A DNA stretch of 64,000 bases from Climacteris rufus (taxonomy: Eukaryota; Chordata; Aves; Passeriformes; Climacteridae), in contig VZRZ01006842.1 in assembly GCA_013398175.1 (NCBI GenBank), positions 424,454-488,453 on the forward strand, given 5' to 3'. The position numbers and the translations under genes were made by a program. Positions 37,851 through 50,854 of this stretch are shown here, in pieces; position 1 is the stretch's first letter, and every line of letters starts with the position of its first letter. Below the pieces are notes generated by a model. That model did no database searches. It was given only the letters and a program-made list of their open reading frames with translations, and had not been told where the DNA came from.

Positions 37851-40790
37851 ATAGGGGTTGCATCCACTCTGAGTACTTCTACCACTGAGCTGTACTCATG
37901 GCCTTTAGGTCTGTTTCTCAGTTTGTCCTGTTGGGTCTCTTCAGTTTCTGCCAGCTCCATTTTCTGCTCTTTTTCATTTAGAGTTGCCTGAGACCCTCCT
38001 TAGTGGTTGTTGCATTCAATTAGACGTGGAGACCTGGTTCCAGCTCCCTGTTCCAAGGAGATTGCTGAATCCCAGCTTTGGGAGAGCTGGCTTTTCTGAA
38101 ATGTGACTCTGCAGTTGTGAACATGCATTCTGCCATGCATCAGTTCATACTTTACTGAATTTACCTGTACTCCAAGTGATTCCTGACAGGAGGCTAGTTT
38201 CATATTTTTCAGAAGAACACTGCTGTTTGTATGTTTTCAATCTATTTTGAGTGTTACATCGAAAGGACATTCTGATTCCATGAGGATCCTGCAGGATGAT
38301 GTTGCCTAATTTGCAGTGAGGTAGAAAAAAATTCATAGTCATTACTGGGAGCATTTTCTCATAAGGTGGAAGTTAGTGGAGAGTTAGAACAGTTACAATG
38401 CAATGTCTTCTCTCCAGAGCTATACTGATTACATAGGGAGATGTGTTTGTTGGAACTTAAATACAGGTGTGTGAGGGTTGGGGTTTTTTTTGTGGTGGCA
38501 TTGGTGGTGGGTTTTTTAAGCACAAATTCCTTCACCTAGGCAGGAAGGCCAAAACAAGGGATAAAAGATCAGGAACAGTATTTTGAAAAGCATTTTTCAA
38601 ATAATGGGCAGCTAAGTCATGGTGAACAGTGATCCCAGTAAGAGCTCCCAGTGGAAGACTACAGCTGAAAGAAGATGTGCAGTCCTAGAGGAACAAATAG
38701 GGAACTAGCAAGTCTAAATACAGCAATAGCATTATGATTGTGAAAGGCATTATTGAGACTGTGACTACAGCAGTTAGGTTTAACTGTGAATGAACTAGCT
38801 TAAGGTTTAGCACATGCCAGTATGAGAAAATGAACTGGGTTTTCTATATCCTTGGTAGAAGCAAGGACTAAAAGTGAAAGTTGAAGCAAGAGAAGTTCAA
38901 ACTAAAAGGTACAGTTATTTAGTAGTGAAAGTACTTATCTATTGGAGGAATGTATGTGGGGTTTTGCAAGTGAATTCTTCAAATTGTGCATTTGTTGAGG
39001 AAAGTCCAGTGTAATTTTCTTTCATCTTTCAGGGCAAACCATCTTAAATGTCCATAAAAGAAACTTTACTTGTTGCACTGCAGAGAAATAGTGAGTGTTT
39101 GGTAGGCATATTAGAAAGTAGAAAGTATCACCTCATAATGAAAGCTTCTCTGCTCAGATTATCAACACACTGGTATCTTTCATTTGACCAATTGAGGGAC
39201 CTCTTTGCTAATGAAAGCATCTAGATCTTCTGGAAGAGAACCCAAAGAGTGGAGAAGAAGATGTAACCTGAAATCTAGGTCTTAAGAAAATGTTCCAGAC
39301 AGTAGTTTTGCTTTGACTCTGTAAATGTTATAGAAGCCATATCATGGTAATTATAAGAAATTGTTAGATATGACTAGGACCTAAGGGGCTTTTTTGTCTC
39401 CGGCTTACAAAATATGATTATTGCAGTTTGCACCACTCTTACATACACATTTAAACGGACAGACATCTCTGCATCTTTCCCAACTCCTTTCATAGTCATT
39501 TTAGTTTGGAAGCTGCATTATCTCATTTTGCTAAAAGCATTAAGATAAAATAGAATAAAAAACATAGGCAGCCTGGCAACTCACTAGGCTTTTAGAATTT
39601 TGACAAGTTTCCTTTTGAAAGTACCATTTCTTAAGTCGTTTCTCTGTCTCTCTTTTAAACCTTGTGAATAAAATACAAAGTGCTTGACAGAACATGTAAA
39701 GTTAGTTTTGCGTCCACTTTACAATTTTACCCTTTTCTGAAACCCTGCTTTTCAATTTTTTAAATGGAACACTTATTTTTTTTGTTGCTAAAAGGTGTCA
39801 GGTTCATGGAATATTACTTTCTTAATCATCTTCATGTAGTTCAAATGATCTGTGTGTGAAGAAAAGATGTGATTAATGCTTTTTGTATGTTCAGTGCAGG
39901 TGTTCACAAGTATTATCAGCCTTAGAAAATAACTTTTTTAAAAACATCTTGTGTATAGCTAATGAATTACAATGTACGTCTGCAGTTTTGCTAAGCACAG
40001 TAAGGCTCAGAATAAAATTCCAACCTTATACTTAGTAATGTTAGGTAAACCTTTCCTAAAGAGAGATTCAGACTGAAGATGAGAAAAAAAGAATTAGAAA
40101 AGAATGAGAAAACCGAAGCTTATAATATGTATTGTATTTAAGTTGCCTCTAGCTCTGCAGATAGCCTTACAAATATGTATTTCTCCCTTTTTGTAGTCAG
40201 TGGTAGCACCAAAAATTAAGAAATGTAAAAAATACTGATTCGGAGAGCAATACACAGTTTCTTTCTTTTTCTAGACAAGACAGTCAAAACAACAAAAAAA
40301 CCCACCCACCTTTGTGTTATTTAAAGCAAGTTGTATGTGTTAGCATAGCTATCAGCAACTGAAACGATAAAATTTTCATTTTATCAAATACAGCTATAAA
40401 CTGAACACGAGACATACTTCAGGTTAGTCAGAAGAGGTCCTCTGTTTTTCACTGTGCATGCTTGCTCAAAATGAAACTGTGTTTTATTGGTTAACTGGGA
40501 TGCTTAGCATAATCACTTTGCAAGGCTGTGGTGGAGGGAGGTGATTATCACTGAGAACAGATGGGCAGGTCCAAAGCATTGCCAGATTCTGCACAAGCTC
40601 CATGTACTGTAGGTTCTGGCTCTCTTTTCTTTGGCATTTCTAATTTTTATTCATCGTGCATATTACAACGGGGTAGCTGAGCTAGAGGTCGGGGAGCAAT
40701 GACCTTACAGTTTAGCTCACAGATGTAGGAGTGGGGAATTCAAAGCACTGTCACTGTACATCTGAATGGATGGGGCAGACTGAATTCTGT
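37851..40790. other. Unique noncoding DNA
   Basis: About 2.9 kb upstream of the candidate promoter. No recognisable gene or transposon. GT-rich low-complexity DNA lies at about 38470-38515. The last ~250 bases before the promoter are more balanced in composition than the rest. Confidence 0.5.
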
Positions 40791-40850
40791 CCAATTGCCT
40801 CCCTAAATGTATAAAAGGATTTGTCTCCAAGCTTAGCACTCTGCTCTGCA
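40791..40850 (+). promoter_or_regulatory. TATA-box promoter of candidate exon
   Basis: CCAAT (40791-40795) is followed by a strong TATA box TATAAAAGG (40810-40818). Transcription would be expected to start about 30 bases downstream, near 40838-40845. From there to the ATG at 40890 there is no other ATG, giving a short clean leader of about 50 bases. The CCAAT is unusually close to the TATA box and may be incidental. A TATA-driven promoter outside a CpG island usually belongs to a tissue-restricted gene or an alternative first exon. This is inferred from motifs only. Confidence 0.4.
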
Positions 40851-40889
40851 TCTGTAGCTCTCTGTGGATTGTATTGTGTGTGACCAGAA

Positions 40890-40970
40890 ATGATATTCTC
40901 GGATATGAACACTGTCTCTGCCTCTCCTAAAGTGCATCCTCCTAATGGGACCCGGTTTTATACTTTTCAG
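40890..40970 (+). CDS. Candidate first coding exon, gene unknown
   Basis: Twenty-seven codons from ATG at 40890 to a perfect splice donor CAG|GTAAGTG at 40970/40971, ending in phase 0. The peptide begins MIFSDMNTVSASPKV and ends NGTRFYTFQ. An in-frame TGA at 40881-40883 fixes the frame start. The first ATG has G at -3, and a second in-frame ATG (40905, codon 6) also has a purine at -3, so either could be used. The peptide is polar, with no signal peptide or membrane segment, and carries an NGT sequon (residues 19-21) that matters only if the region is extracellular. Upstream TATA and CCAAT boxes support a real 5' end. I do not recognise the protein and did not find exon 2 downstream. It may be the first exon of a gene extending beyond the window or an alternative first exon inside a larger gene. 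A chance combination of motifs is possible. Confidence 0.4.
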
Positions 40971-43900
40971 GTAAGTGAACTTTAATAAAACTGAAAGCAT
41001 TTTAAATTATAGGTAAACTTTGAGTAAGAGTAGCTAATATGATAAGAAGCTTACGTGTTCATTAGTTTTATATAGGTAGAAGAAAAAAATGTAGGAAATC
41101 AGTATCATCACAGTAAGTTTGCTGCCTTAAAAATATCAACATGTAATTGCTCCTATACTAAAACAAAATTATATTCATTGTGATTTTGCTATTCTTTGTG
41201 TTTTGCAGTATTAGTACCATCTTACAATTAATTAGATTTATAGTTCCTTACATGGACCCACACAGTCTTTCTGTTTAGTTCTGATAGGCACTCTGTTGAA
41301 ATTACCAGAAATTATAAACTCATATTATACAAAATATATTTTAAAAACTTTGTCTGTTGTACCTGTCTGGATTTTTTATATTAATCCTGAATGTAATTTC
41401 ATGCTAGCTGGTGCTTAATTTGATTCATGTGAATAGTAATCATACATGTGCAATTGATAGAATGGCAGAATCTATTGGTAGGATTATTAAGGTTCTCAGT
41501 TTTAAGCCAAGTTTTGCCTCATTCAGATAAATAAGCCTGTGTGCTTAGCTAAAGGTAAGAATGTATTATATGCTCTGTATCTAAATTGCAAACCAATCTA
41601 ATTACAACCATCTTTCAGTAGCATTTCATTATAAGCAATCTTCGGTACCTTGGCTCTGAAAAACTATGTAATCTTACATTAAGATTTAACAATAATAAAA
41701 AAACCCTCATACACACCCCTGCCCCAAATGGTCCTTACAGCACTCTGGCCGTGCAGGACAAATTAAACACTCCCCTACTTAAAGTGGCAACAGCTTTTTC
41801 AGCTTAGCCTCTGATACAGTTAGGATTTAAATATCCTTCCTTTTCCTGATTGTGTAACAGTTTTGTCTTTTTCATTACTTATGGTATTGCAGAGTGATTC
41901 TTTACTATGTAATAAACCCTGTGTAAACTACCAGAACAAGCAATCTGAAGCAATTAAAAGTTGATCATAAAATGCATGGCAAAATTCTATCACAAAATGC
42001 AGGTACAGCATTCTTTAGGCCCAATAGCTGCATTTCATTCTTGTCTTCTTTTAAATCCATTGTTTTTAATTGTATTGTCTTGCCCTTCTTACAGTGATGT
42101 CAAATGATAGTTGAGGGCTGTGCAGAAAGAATGGCATCCTGCTAACAGTGACGATCTGCTGATCCTGGCAGTGATTCAGAGACATGAATGCCCCAGGCCT
42201 GTTCCTCTACAGCATGACTACTTTTTCACACACTGACATCTAAATATTCTGTACAGCCTCCTGTAGCTATGCTCTTAAACACAGTTCCTGACGTCAGGTA
42301 TTCTTTCTGAGTATATCGAGTTGAAAAAGTCACAAAAATTAGGATGCTTGGTTGTGATACCAAACTGAATATTTTATTTTGTGGTACTTTATGAAAGCAA
42401 ATGCTAGTGATTAAGTATATATATATTTTTTACAGTATGTATTATTTCTACTAACAACCTCTGTGATTACAGTGGACATTATCCCACATACAAAAAATTA
42501 TCTTTTAAAAATTATTTCTTCCACAGATTTTTGAGCCAAGGGTCACTAAATAAAAGAAAAGTAGAAATGAATTTCCTGTTGCATCCTGGGTACTTTAATG
42601 AACAATGTAGAGTTAAATGACCTTGGAATGTAAAGCTGCTAATTCCAGATAGTATGTGTTTGTGTTCTAGAACAGCTTGGTGTTATCACTGCTAAAAAAA
42701 TCACTGAAAAAAACCAAACCAAAACAAAAACAAAACAGAAAAAAAGCAAAAAACCAACCAAGCAACCAAAAAAAAAAAAAAAAAAAACAAAAAAACCCAC
42801 CAAAGCAACAAAAAAAAAAAAAACAAAACCAAAAAACAAACCACCAAAGAGAGCCTGTATTGTCCTGTGATGTCCTTTTCCAAATTTTTTTCCCATTTAT
42901 TTATTTATCGATGTGCAATATAAAGAGACGTGAAGCAACTTTCCAGTTCTTGCCTTGGCTTCTTCGTTTCTTGCTTCCTAACTTTTGACCACCATGCTTG
43001 TGGTACCTTCTCTTTCCCTCTTGAGTTACTCCAGTCTTTGCTTACAAATGTAGTAATTGCTGAGAAGGACTTCATATGATTCTTGTTACTTATTTTTAAA
43101 GTACTTTGACCTTTTGCCTTCCTACTTGTTTTGTTGTTTCTATATGGTATATTGAATCTCTTTGAGACAGGGAATATCTTTTGTTTAAATAACTTGCAGA
43201 GTTTTGGGACAGGTTAGTGTTTCTTAATTTGAAATACATACACTGATAATTAACCTAAATGTATGAAAATAATCTTAGCAAAAGCAATGTCGGGCATGTT
43301 CAAATCTGAACATATACAGAAACTGTGAGATGAGGGGCTGAACACTGATTGATGGAGGGCAATGAGTGATTAAGCTACTGAATTAACTGTACTTTGGTGT
43401 AATGATTAAACAGTTGAGCTAATTATACATTGATTCAATAACATAACATATTGATTCTTTCAGCAACAAAAATGGTACTGAAAGAAGCAAAAAGCATGTG
43501 TGCAAGTTGTAATTTTATTATCAGCATTTTGCTATGTTCTCAGGAAATAAGACCAAGTTGGATTCTACTCGCCAAGAAATCAGACTGGCCGTATAGGGAT
43601 GTATCTAGCAGAGCACTTGGGCTAGGGACAATCATAGTGTTTTGACAGACTAACTATACATCTTTCTTGATGCTCCAATATCTGCCCCTAATTACATTCA
43701 ACATGTGCAACTATCTAGAAACTATGATATTCCTAGTACCTTGGTACTGCTGCTCAGGAAATTTGTCCTGAAACTCTGAAAATGTTAAAAACATTATTTG
43801 GTTCAGTGTATGTCATGAACCACCTGCTGTAATTCCTTTGAATTATAAAGCTTAAGCTTTGATCCTTAGACTATACTTTATTAAAGCAATTAAAATAGAA

Positions 43901-46900
43901 AACTATAAGAGAAGAACTTATATAAAGAAATTATGTATTGTCTGAAAGGAAGAAGTAAAAATGCTGTTATGAAGAAGGTTTAATTTTATAATAACCAGGG
44001 CAACACCAAAGTTTAGTGCTTTGTATTTCAATATCTCTGTGTTTCATCTCAATTTCTGTGTGCCAACCTTGACAGACTTCTGTAACTATATAACAGAAAG
44101 CAGTGATTTTCTTTATTTTTGTATTCAAGCTTGATAAAAATATAGTATTTCTGCTACTTGAGGTGGATAAATGAGTTTCCCAGCAATCCCACAGTGAGCA
44201 TCTTTCATGAACATTGTAAACAGCAAAATGAAAGTAATAACATTGCCTTACTGTCTGCTTGGTCATGTATTTTGCTGTATTTATTGGTTATTTGCATATA
44301 ATAATGATACAGGTGGAAAAGTTTGGATTAGAAATGAGTTATTCTTAACTTGATTATTGGTTGTGAAATAGAAAACATTAATTCACTGAAAAAATACTTT
44401 TATTCGATTGTTTTTATCGGGATCTTGAGGGTTAGTCCTTTTTTATGAAAGCATAGCACAATAAACCTTAATTTTGAAATTTCAGGTTTTGTTTCTGAAA
44501 GTTGTCTAGTACTGCTTTGGTCATTTAAAAGCAACTTCAGTTTACATTGGTGTTTATCATATCCGATACATATTTTTTGTTTTCTTAAATTGGTTGTATA
44601 CTTTAACACATGGGAATACTAACTTACACAACTTCCAAACATTCAAAATATCTTCACATTGTACATGATGTTTATTTCAACAGAGTTTGTGTTGAAAAAG
44701 ACTTCTTTTTTCTCTTTCAGTGTGTTTCCAAAAGAAAAAAAAAAGATAGAAATATTTCTATGAACAGTATTTTTAGCTCTTACAACTTTCAATTATTAAG
44801 CTAAGCACACATCTAAAGCCCAGATCTAAGCACAGACCTAAACGAAGATTAAAAGGAGTTGCCAATAGGCAGAACTTAGGAACTAGGCATGTGCAGTAGA
44901 GAGAGAAAAAACTTGCTCAAATTGTTGCATCCATGAGGTCTCATGGATCTGCCTGAATCTTTACCTTTGAAATCAGCAGTATGTAGTAACAGTTTCCATA
45001 AATGTTAACCACAAACTTTCAAAGACTTGGAAGCAATACTGGCCCATTTTATAGTCAGATGAAATTTGTGGTTTATAAATGCACTTGTAGGACAACTAGA
45101 GTGTACTCCTTTTTTGCTAAGAAGTAGAGAAGTAAGAGCTGGTCTTTTCTAAAAACTTTGGAGATTAAAGGAATCTTTTAAAGTTATCAGATGATCAGAA
45201 GGTCCATAAAGAAATAAAATTACCTTCTTACAAAACCTGCAGAGAAATCCTAAAATATTCATGTGACACAAAATTGTAAATATACGATGAAGTACTGTAA
45301 AAGTGCATTGCTGATCAAAGGTGGGAAACTGGGTTACTGGGAAACATTTCCATACATAAAACATATCACCATGATACTGATTTCTGCTGGTTTTATTTCT
45401 TAGCAACGAAAAGTTACACTCCAGTGATAGCGTATTAACAGAATGCAAGTAAAAATGTTGCTTTCTGGTACACAATGTGCTTTGAGCTCTGTGGAAAACT
45501 CCCCCCCTCCACCCCCATATTCTATAAGAAATATTATATGTACTCATTAATTGCCCTATTAGTTTCTATATTAATAATTTAAATTATCTGTATACCTGCC
45601 CAGAACTTCAGTTTTATACTCTGTTTCAGTAATTCTGTTTTCTTTCATGCATCTTATATGAAAATAGTAAATGAAACAAAAAGCTACTCCTATAAGAGAA
45701 AGTTATTATTAGAATTTATAATTTAGTTATTAGCAGAGAGTTAGTAGGTATGCCATGCTACTCTTGTTTAGTAGGCCATAGCTTTTCAATAGCTTTTCTT
45801 TTTGCTTCAGATATTTCAGTGCAATATAATTTAATATAAAAGAAATCAGCTTTCAAGTTTCTTCACAGAAGTACACAGTGCTATGAAAAAAATATGTTCC
45901 AGGGAATGGAGATGGGTTATTAGCCCACTTGTATCTTACCACTCATACCACAACAAAATTTTTGTAAAATTGGATGACTCTGTTCCTACTCTATGCAGAC
46001 TTAATTGCACTTGTAGAAAATATGCCATATATAACTTGCAGAATAGAGCCAAAAAATTGTGTATACTTTCAGAGCTGTGCCACCTCATCCATGGAAGAAC
46101 TGTGGAATCTGATCTTACCTTGACCTTCAGCTGGCTAAGCATGTGGGCAGCTCCTTCCAGCAACCCTGTGCCAGGTGTGAGATTTCTCCCTTAGTTTTGC
46201 CTAAATAAAGATGTTTCTGTTCTTATTTATGGCACTGGCACAGTACATTTTTTTCACAAACATCATGTTAAAGTACTAGGGGCATGATCTTTGTGAAAGG
46301 AGCAGCCAATTGGTAACTTGTGTCAGTAATCATGGTAAACATCACTGAAAGGCCAGGTACAACAGGAGTCCACTGAATAATTGGGTTCATGTGCAAGAAG
46401 TTGTGGTGCAGATCATGCAGATTGCTGCGGAGTTCAGAAGTTTTAAAAGCAGTGTTAGTGAATATAAATAACAGTGACAGAAAGGCTGACAGTGAAATAG
46501 TTTTTAACATTTCTGACACAGAATAGTAGCAGAAAATAGTAATGCTGGACCAGTGCTTTACTGTGTAGACAAAAAACCAGTCTTTAAAAAGTATGGGCAG
46601 TGTCACAAGCAGAAGACAATAACAAAGTGATTTGCATTGCAAATACCTTGGAAATATTTATAGCTGTATAAGTGTGTTATATATCATTTTGGAATTCAGG
46701 AATTTCAGAGGAATAGTGTGAGAAATATGCTTACCAGCTCTTTTACTGAGAAATAAATGAGGAATGGCAATAAAGTTTGGTGTCACATTATAAGTGTGTA
46801 ATTTACTATTACTTTCTTTTATTTTCCTGTGCTATGTATTTTAATTGGCTGTTTGGTGAAGAAAAAACTTCAAGCTTTTCTGCTCAAATACAAACATGTT

Positions 46901-49900
46901 AATGCAGTATTATTCTGTCACCCAAAATATTAATTTCTCTGTATAAAATTATAGAATTTTGAAAGATAAATATTTGAAAATTTTATACATTAAAACATGC
47001 TGTACCAAACTTACAATAATTTTAATCTGATATGGTTGTTAATTAATTTATTTTTAGAATGGAGAATGTGAGAATTTGTTCATCAGTTCAGCTATACTGA
47101 CAATTAATAGGTTTAATCATTTTACTAAACTGGTGAGAATGTGGCACTTGGACTCCAAAAGTGGAACAGAATTATTCAGTCTGACAGGAAAATAAGAACA
47201 TTGTCAAAGTGTTCAGCTAAAACATGTTAAAACTGTGTTGCTGTGAAGAATTTAAGGTGCCTTAGGTGTCTAGAGAAATTATTTTGTTTGCAGAAGAGTG
47301 GGGTTTTTGCTTTTTTGATAATTCTGTTGTGCCATAGAATTGTAATTTGTGGCCATCACAGCTCATGAAAGACAATGTTTTAACCACTATCCACATCTGT
47401 GTCACACAGACTGTCTCTGAAAAGCTACTTGTTTTCTGGTTGGCTTCTGAGTTTTAGCTGGAATTGGTCTGAGAGCTACCTCAGCTGTGAGGCTGCCCCA
47501 CCTCATACCCTCCTGCTGCTTAAAATGCAGTCATGCTTCATGGCCCCATATTTTGTGTAGTTTGTTTTTCCAGCCAGTCAATAAAATGGTCTGATAGATT
47601 TTATGAATATGCTCTGCATGCATGGAACTGGGAAGGGTGACTTGACTGAATATTAACTGGCTGTTTTGATCTATAAGTAACATTTGCATCCTCCACTGGG
47701 TGGAAACACAGGTTGTTTAAGGAAGAACTTAGAAACATTACTGTTCTAAGATAAGCCTAATTACCATGAATTCAGAAATGGAAATCAGGAAAACTAATCC
47801 TTCTTTCCAGAAGTCACAAGTGGAAACTAACTGTATGGACATATATATACACATTAAAAAAACAAACAAACAACAAACAATTGAGAAAATAATTGAGCAC
47901 AGAAATGTCTGTACTATTTTTCAGTTGTAGAGACTTTGTAAATTATGTTGCGTATTCAAAAAATACGATAATTAGAGTAAGTGAAGAATACAGGATCTTT
48001 AAATGCAACAAAATAGAAACATAGAGCTTAAATTCTTTGTGTCTTAAGTAAATATTCCTACAGATTTTGCTTTTGCTTGGCATAAAACCACATTTTTTCC
48101 ACATACTAGCATTATTTCATGTGTTAAAACTAAACAGTAACCAAACAGAGCAGTCAATGCAACTTTCCTATGTGGAATTCCTGTCATGTAGAGTGTGACC
48201 ACTTCTACTTTGCAGTGTAATGAGATAGAGTCAGAAAGTACCTTTGCTTTTTCTTCCAGAAGCACTGGGGCTAAAACAGAGCTGCTGTTTCTTTTGCAGC
48301 TGAGTGGCTGTGACCAATAAAAGCAGGGGGCCAGTAGGAGGAATAGCGATAGGAGTGCTTTCCTCCTATTCCAGAAATAGGATCATGGTACAGTTTCTGA
48401 ATCATAGCTAGAAACCATGTTTCTGGCTCAATTTCAGAAGAGCTTTCAATGTTGGGTTATTTTACCATAATTTGCACAGAAAATAAAACTAGAGGAAGAT
48501 ATGTACTGGTATTTTCCAGACTAGTAAGGATACTAAGCGTTATTACACATTAATGTGTGTGGATTTGATATTGGTTGGTCCAACTTAAGACAAGCTGTAG
48601 AGAGTTTCAGATAATAAGCTTTCCTTATAGGGAAAACCAAAGCAATATAGGCATAGCCTGTTGTGAGAGCAGAGACTGTTTCTCTGTAGATGAATGTCCT
48701 GAACATCCTGTATAAATTGTGATGATAATCTATTGGAAATGGCATGGTTTTTCCCTTGATGAGTCTAAGCAATCTTGCTATGCAGCACTGATGAAACTTT
48801 CCCATTCCTGTCTGAGCGGAGAGTGTAATTGACTGTTTTCATTGTACATTTCAGATATATTCCTAGTAGTTGCCTCAGATCTAGACCATACTTTCTTCTC
48901 CTTCTTGATTTGCTAAACAGTGGACCATGTAGGGGACACTACCATCCTAGCACAGAATTAACTTTATTTTATATAAAGCATTTTGTCCTCAAGGTCTTTT
49001 TATACATTGTTTAGAAATTTGTGAGAGGATCTGTTGCCTGCCTGACACTCATAATGTATTCACTATCAACAGCATCAGCTAATGATGTTGAAAGGTGGGT
49101 GATCTGCCTGAAAATTTCTTCTTTTTCTTACGTGTCTTAAAGAAAGGCAAGAAAGCAGGTGAACGTAGAAAATACAATACTTGGCATGTTGAACTGTCCT
49201 ATGATTGAAGACAAGCAATAAAGTGCCTGATTTTAATGGTTTTAATATGCTGAGATATGAATAAAGTTTTTGCTTAGGAACTTAAGAGGAGCTATGCCTA
49301 TAGATATGTCTGGTTTTGAGGAAATTACTGTGATAGAAGTCTCAAAGTACATAATCTAATTTTACCTTTATTCATAGGTTCTAGTTTCATTTTGAATGCA
49401 ATAGTGTTAGTATACATCGCTATTCTAATCCTAGATTTCTTACTAGTGATTTTAGTAAATAAATTTTATTTTGCCTCATCTCTCCCTGTCTAGTTTAAAA
49501 TTCACTTGCCAGTTATGCTTAGCAGAACATTTATGGACAACTACGAGGCTACAATTGTCGCAAAGTGACAGTTGACATTATTCAGTTGAATTGTGATTCA
49601 CTCAAATATGTAAAATAATGAGAAGAGTATGAATTCAGTATTTTCACTGAAAGAATTAGAATTAATGATTCATGGAAACTTAAGTGATCTGTGATATTTT
49701 TGCATTAGGAGGAGTTTTACAGTTCTACATGACTAAGAGTGCTTATTTCTATGAAATGCATTACTCCTACTGATAGGACTAACAAAGTATGAATTAATTT
49801 TTATTTATATTTTTAATTAAGTATTCTGCATGCATGGTGGTGGCACAGTGTGAGGAGTGATTTTGTCTACACCATCAGCCTCAACAGTGTTGGTGCTGAG

Positions 49901-50854
49901 CAAAGCTTAGCAAAGAGCAGTGAGAAGATGTCAGTAGCACTGCAAATTTATTGGTGGTGCAGTTACCTGTAGGGATATGCTGGTGCTCTAAGCCTAAACA
50001 AGGATTAAGGGAAGGTGCTTGATCTGGATTCTTGCATTTATATCTCTATTGGTATGTAGTGTGGCAGGTTAAAAGTCAATCTATAGAGCAAAAGAGGAGG
50101 TTCACATATCTATGTGATCCACATTTGGAGGCCAGAGAAGTTGTTTTGGAACAGGTCATCAGGTCCCATAGGCTGTACATCCACAAAGGAACAGAAAGCA
50201 TCAGATTCACTCTCACAGGTCATCTTTCAGTTTCATTTCATCCAGGAGGCAGCCAGTGCAGGCAGTCTGAAATCACAATGCAAACCAAAGTGAGTTGAGA
50301 CAATGGGGAAGTTTGCTTCAGATTGCCTGATAGAAAACAAAACACTAATGTAGACTTGATTTCTCTAATTGCAGGATCTGATAAACAGCATTTCAGAATA
50401 AGGGCCAAGATTGTCAGTCCCTAATCATGGTATAGGAGAGCGTATTTCTCTGAAGGAGTCCAGGAATATAAGCTGCCCCATGTTGAGCTAATCTTTATCA
50501 ATACAACTATATTAATAAAGACTATGTTGACTCTCTAATGTAATGCAGTCACTTCAGATTAATCTCTTTAATGCATGGTATGTGCAGTGTGTTTTATTGT
50601 TTTCTTAGGACTCTTATAAATATTATGTGGAAAACATATTATTAGCATCTTACATTTATGAGCAAATAAAAAAACTATGTACAGTTTTGATGAAGCAAAG
50701 AGAAATATTCCTTTTGCATTGTTGGGGAAATTTCTTTGCCATACTTCTATGTTAGTAGCGGGCACAGAAAATTATTTCAGATTAGCAATTGAACCTCTGT
50801 TTCAGGTGGTTTGGAACATGAGTTCCAGATTGGCTCAGTGCATGGCTTTGATGA
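40971..50854. other. Noncoding DNA, possible first intron
   Basis: About 9.9 kb beginning at the splice donor of the candidate exon. No second exon, RNA gene or clear transposon was recognised. It includes the T-free A/C tract at 42706-42855 and several open frames of 100-132 codons (for example 45149-45547 and 46268-46642 on -) without family features. If the candidate exon is real, this would be the start of a long intron. Confidence 0.5.
42706..42855 (+). repeat. A/C-rich low-complexity tract without T
   Basis: One hundred and fifty consecutive bases contain no T on the + strand and very few G. They consist of A runs of up to about 20 interrupted by C and CC (CCAAA, ACAAAA, CCAACC units). 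The open frame through it (42677-42988, +) is a Lys/Gln/Asn-rich artefact, and the - strand frames are Phe-rich artefacts. No AATAAA or retroelement body is seen upstream. Confidence 0.95.

Noticed and set aside
36576..37960. Long open frames (261-426 codons) on both strands
   Set aside because: They are open only because the 689 N translate as unknown residues. Real sequence on either side is short and non-coding in character.
45149..45547. 132-codon open frame on -
   Set aside because: No recognisable motif or supporting signal; length is within chance expectation for 64 kb.
46070..46140. Possible exon after an acceptor-like TTTCAG
   Set aside because: The frames after the acceptor meet a stop before any plausible donor, and no donor consensus follows.
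46268..46642. 124-codon open frame on - with hydrophobic stretches
   Set aside because: Hydrophobic segments are common in chance frames of T-rich DNA. No family match, no promoter, no splice sites that extend it.
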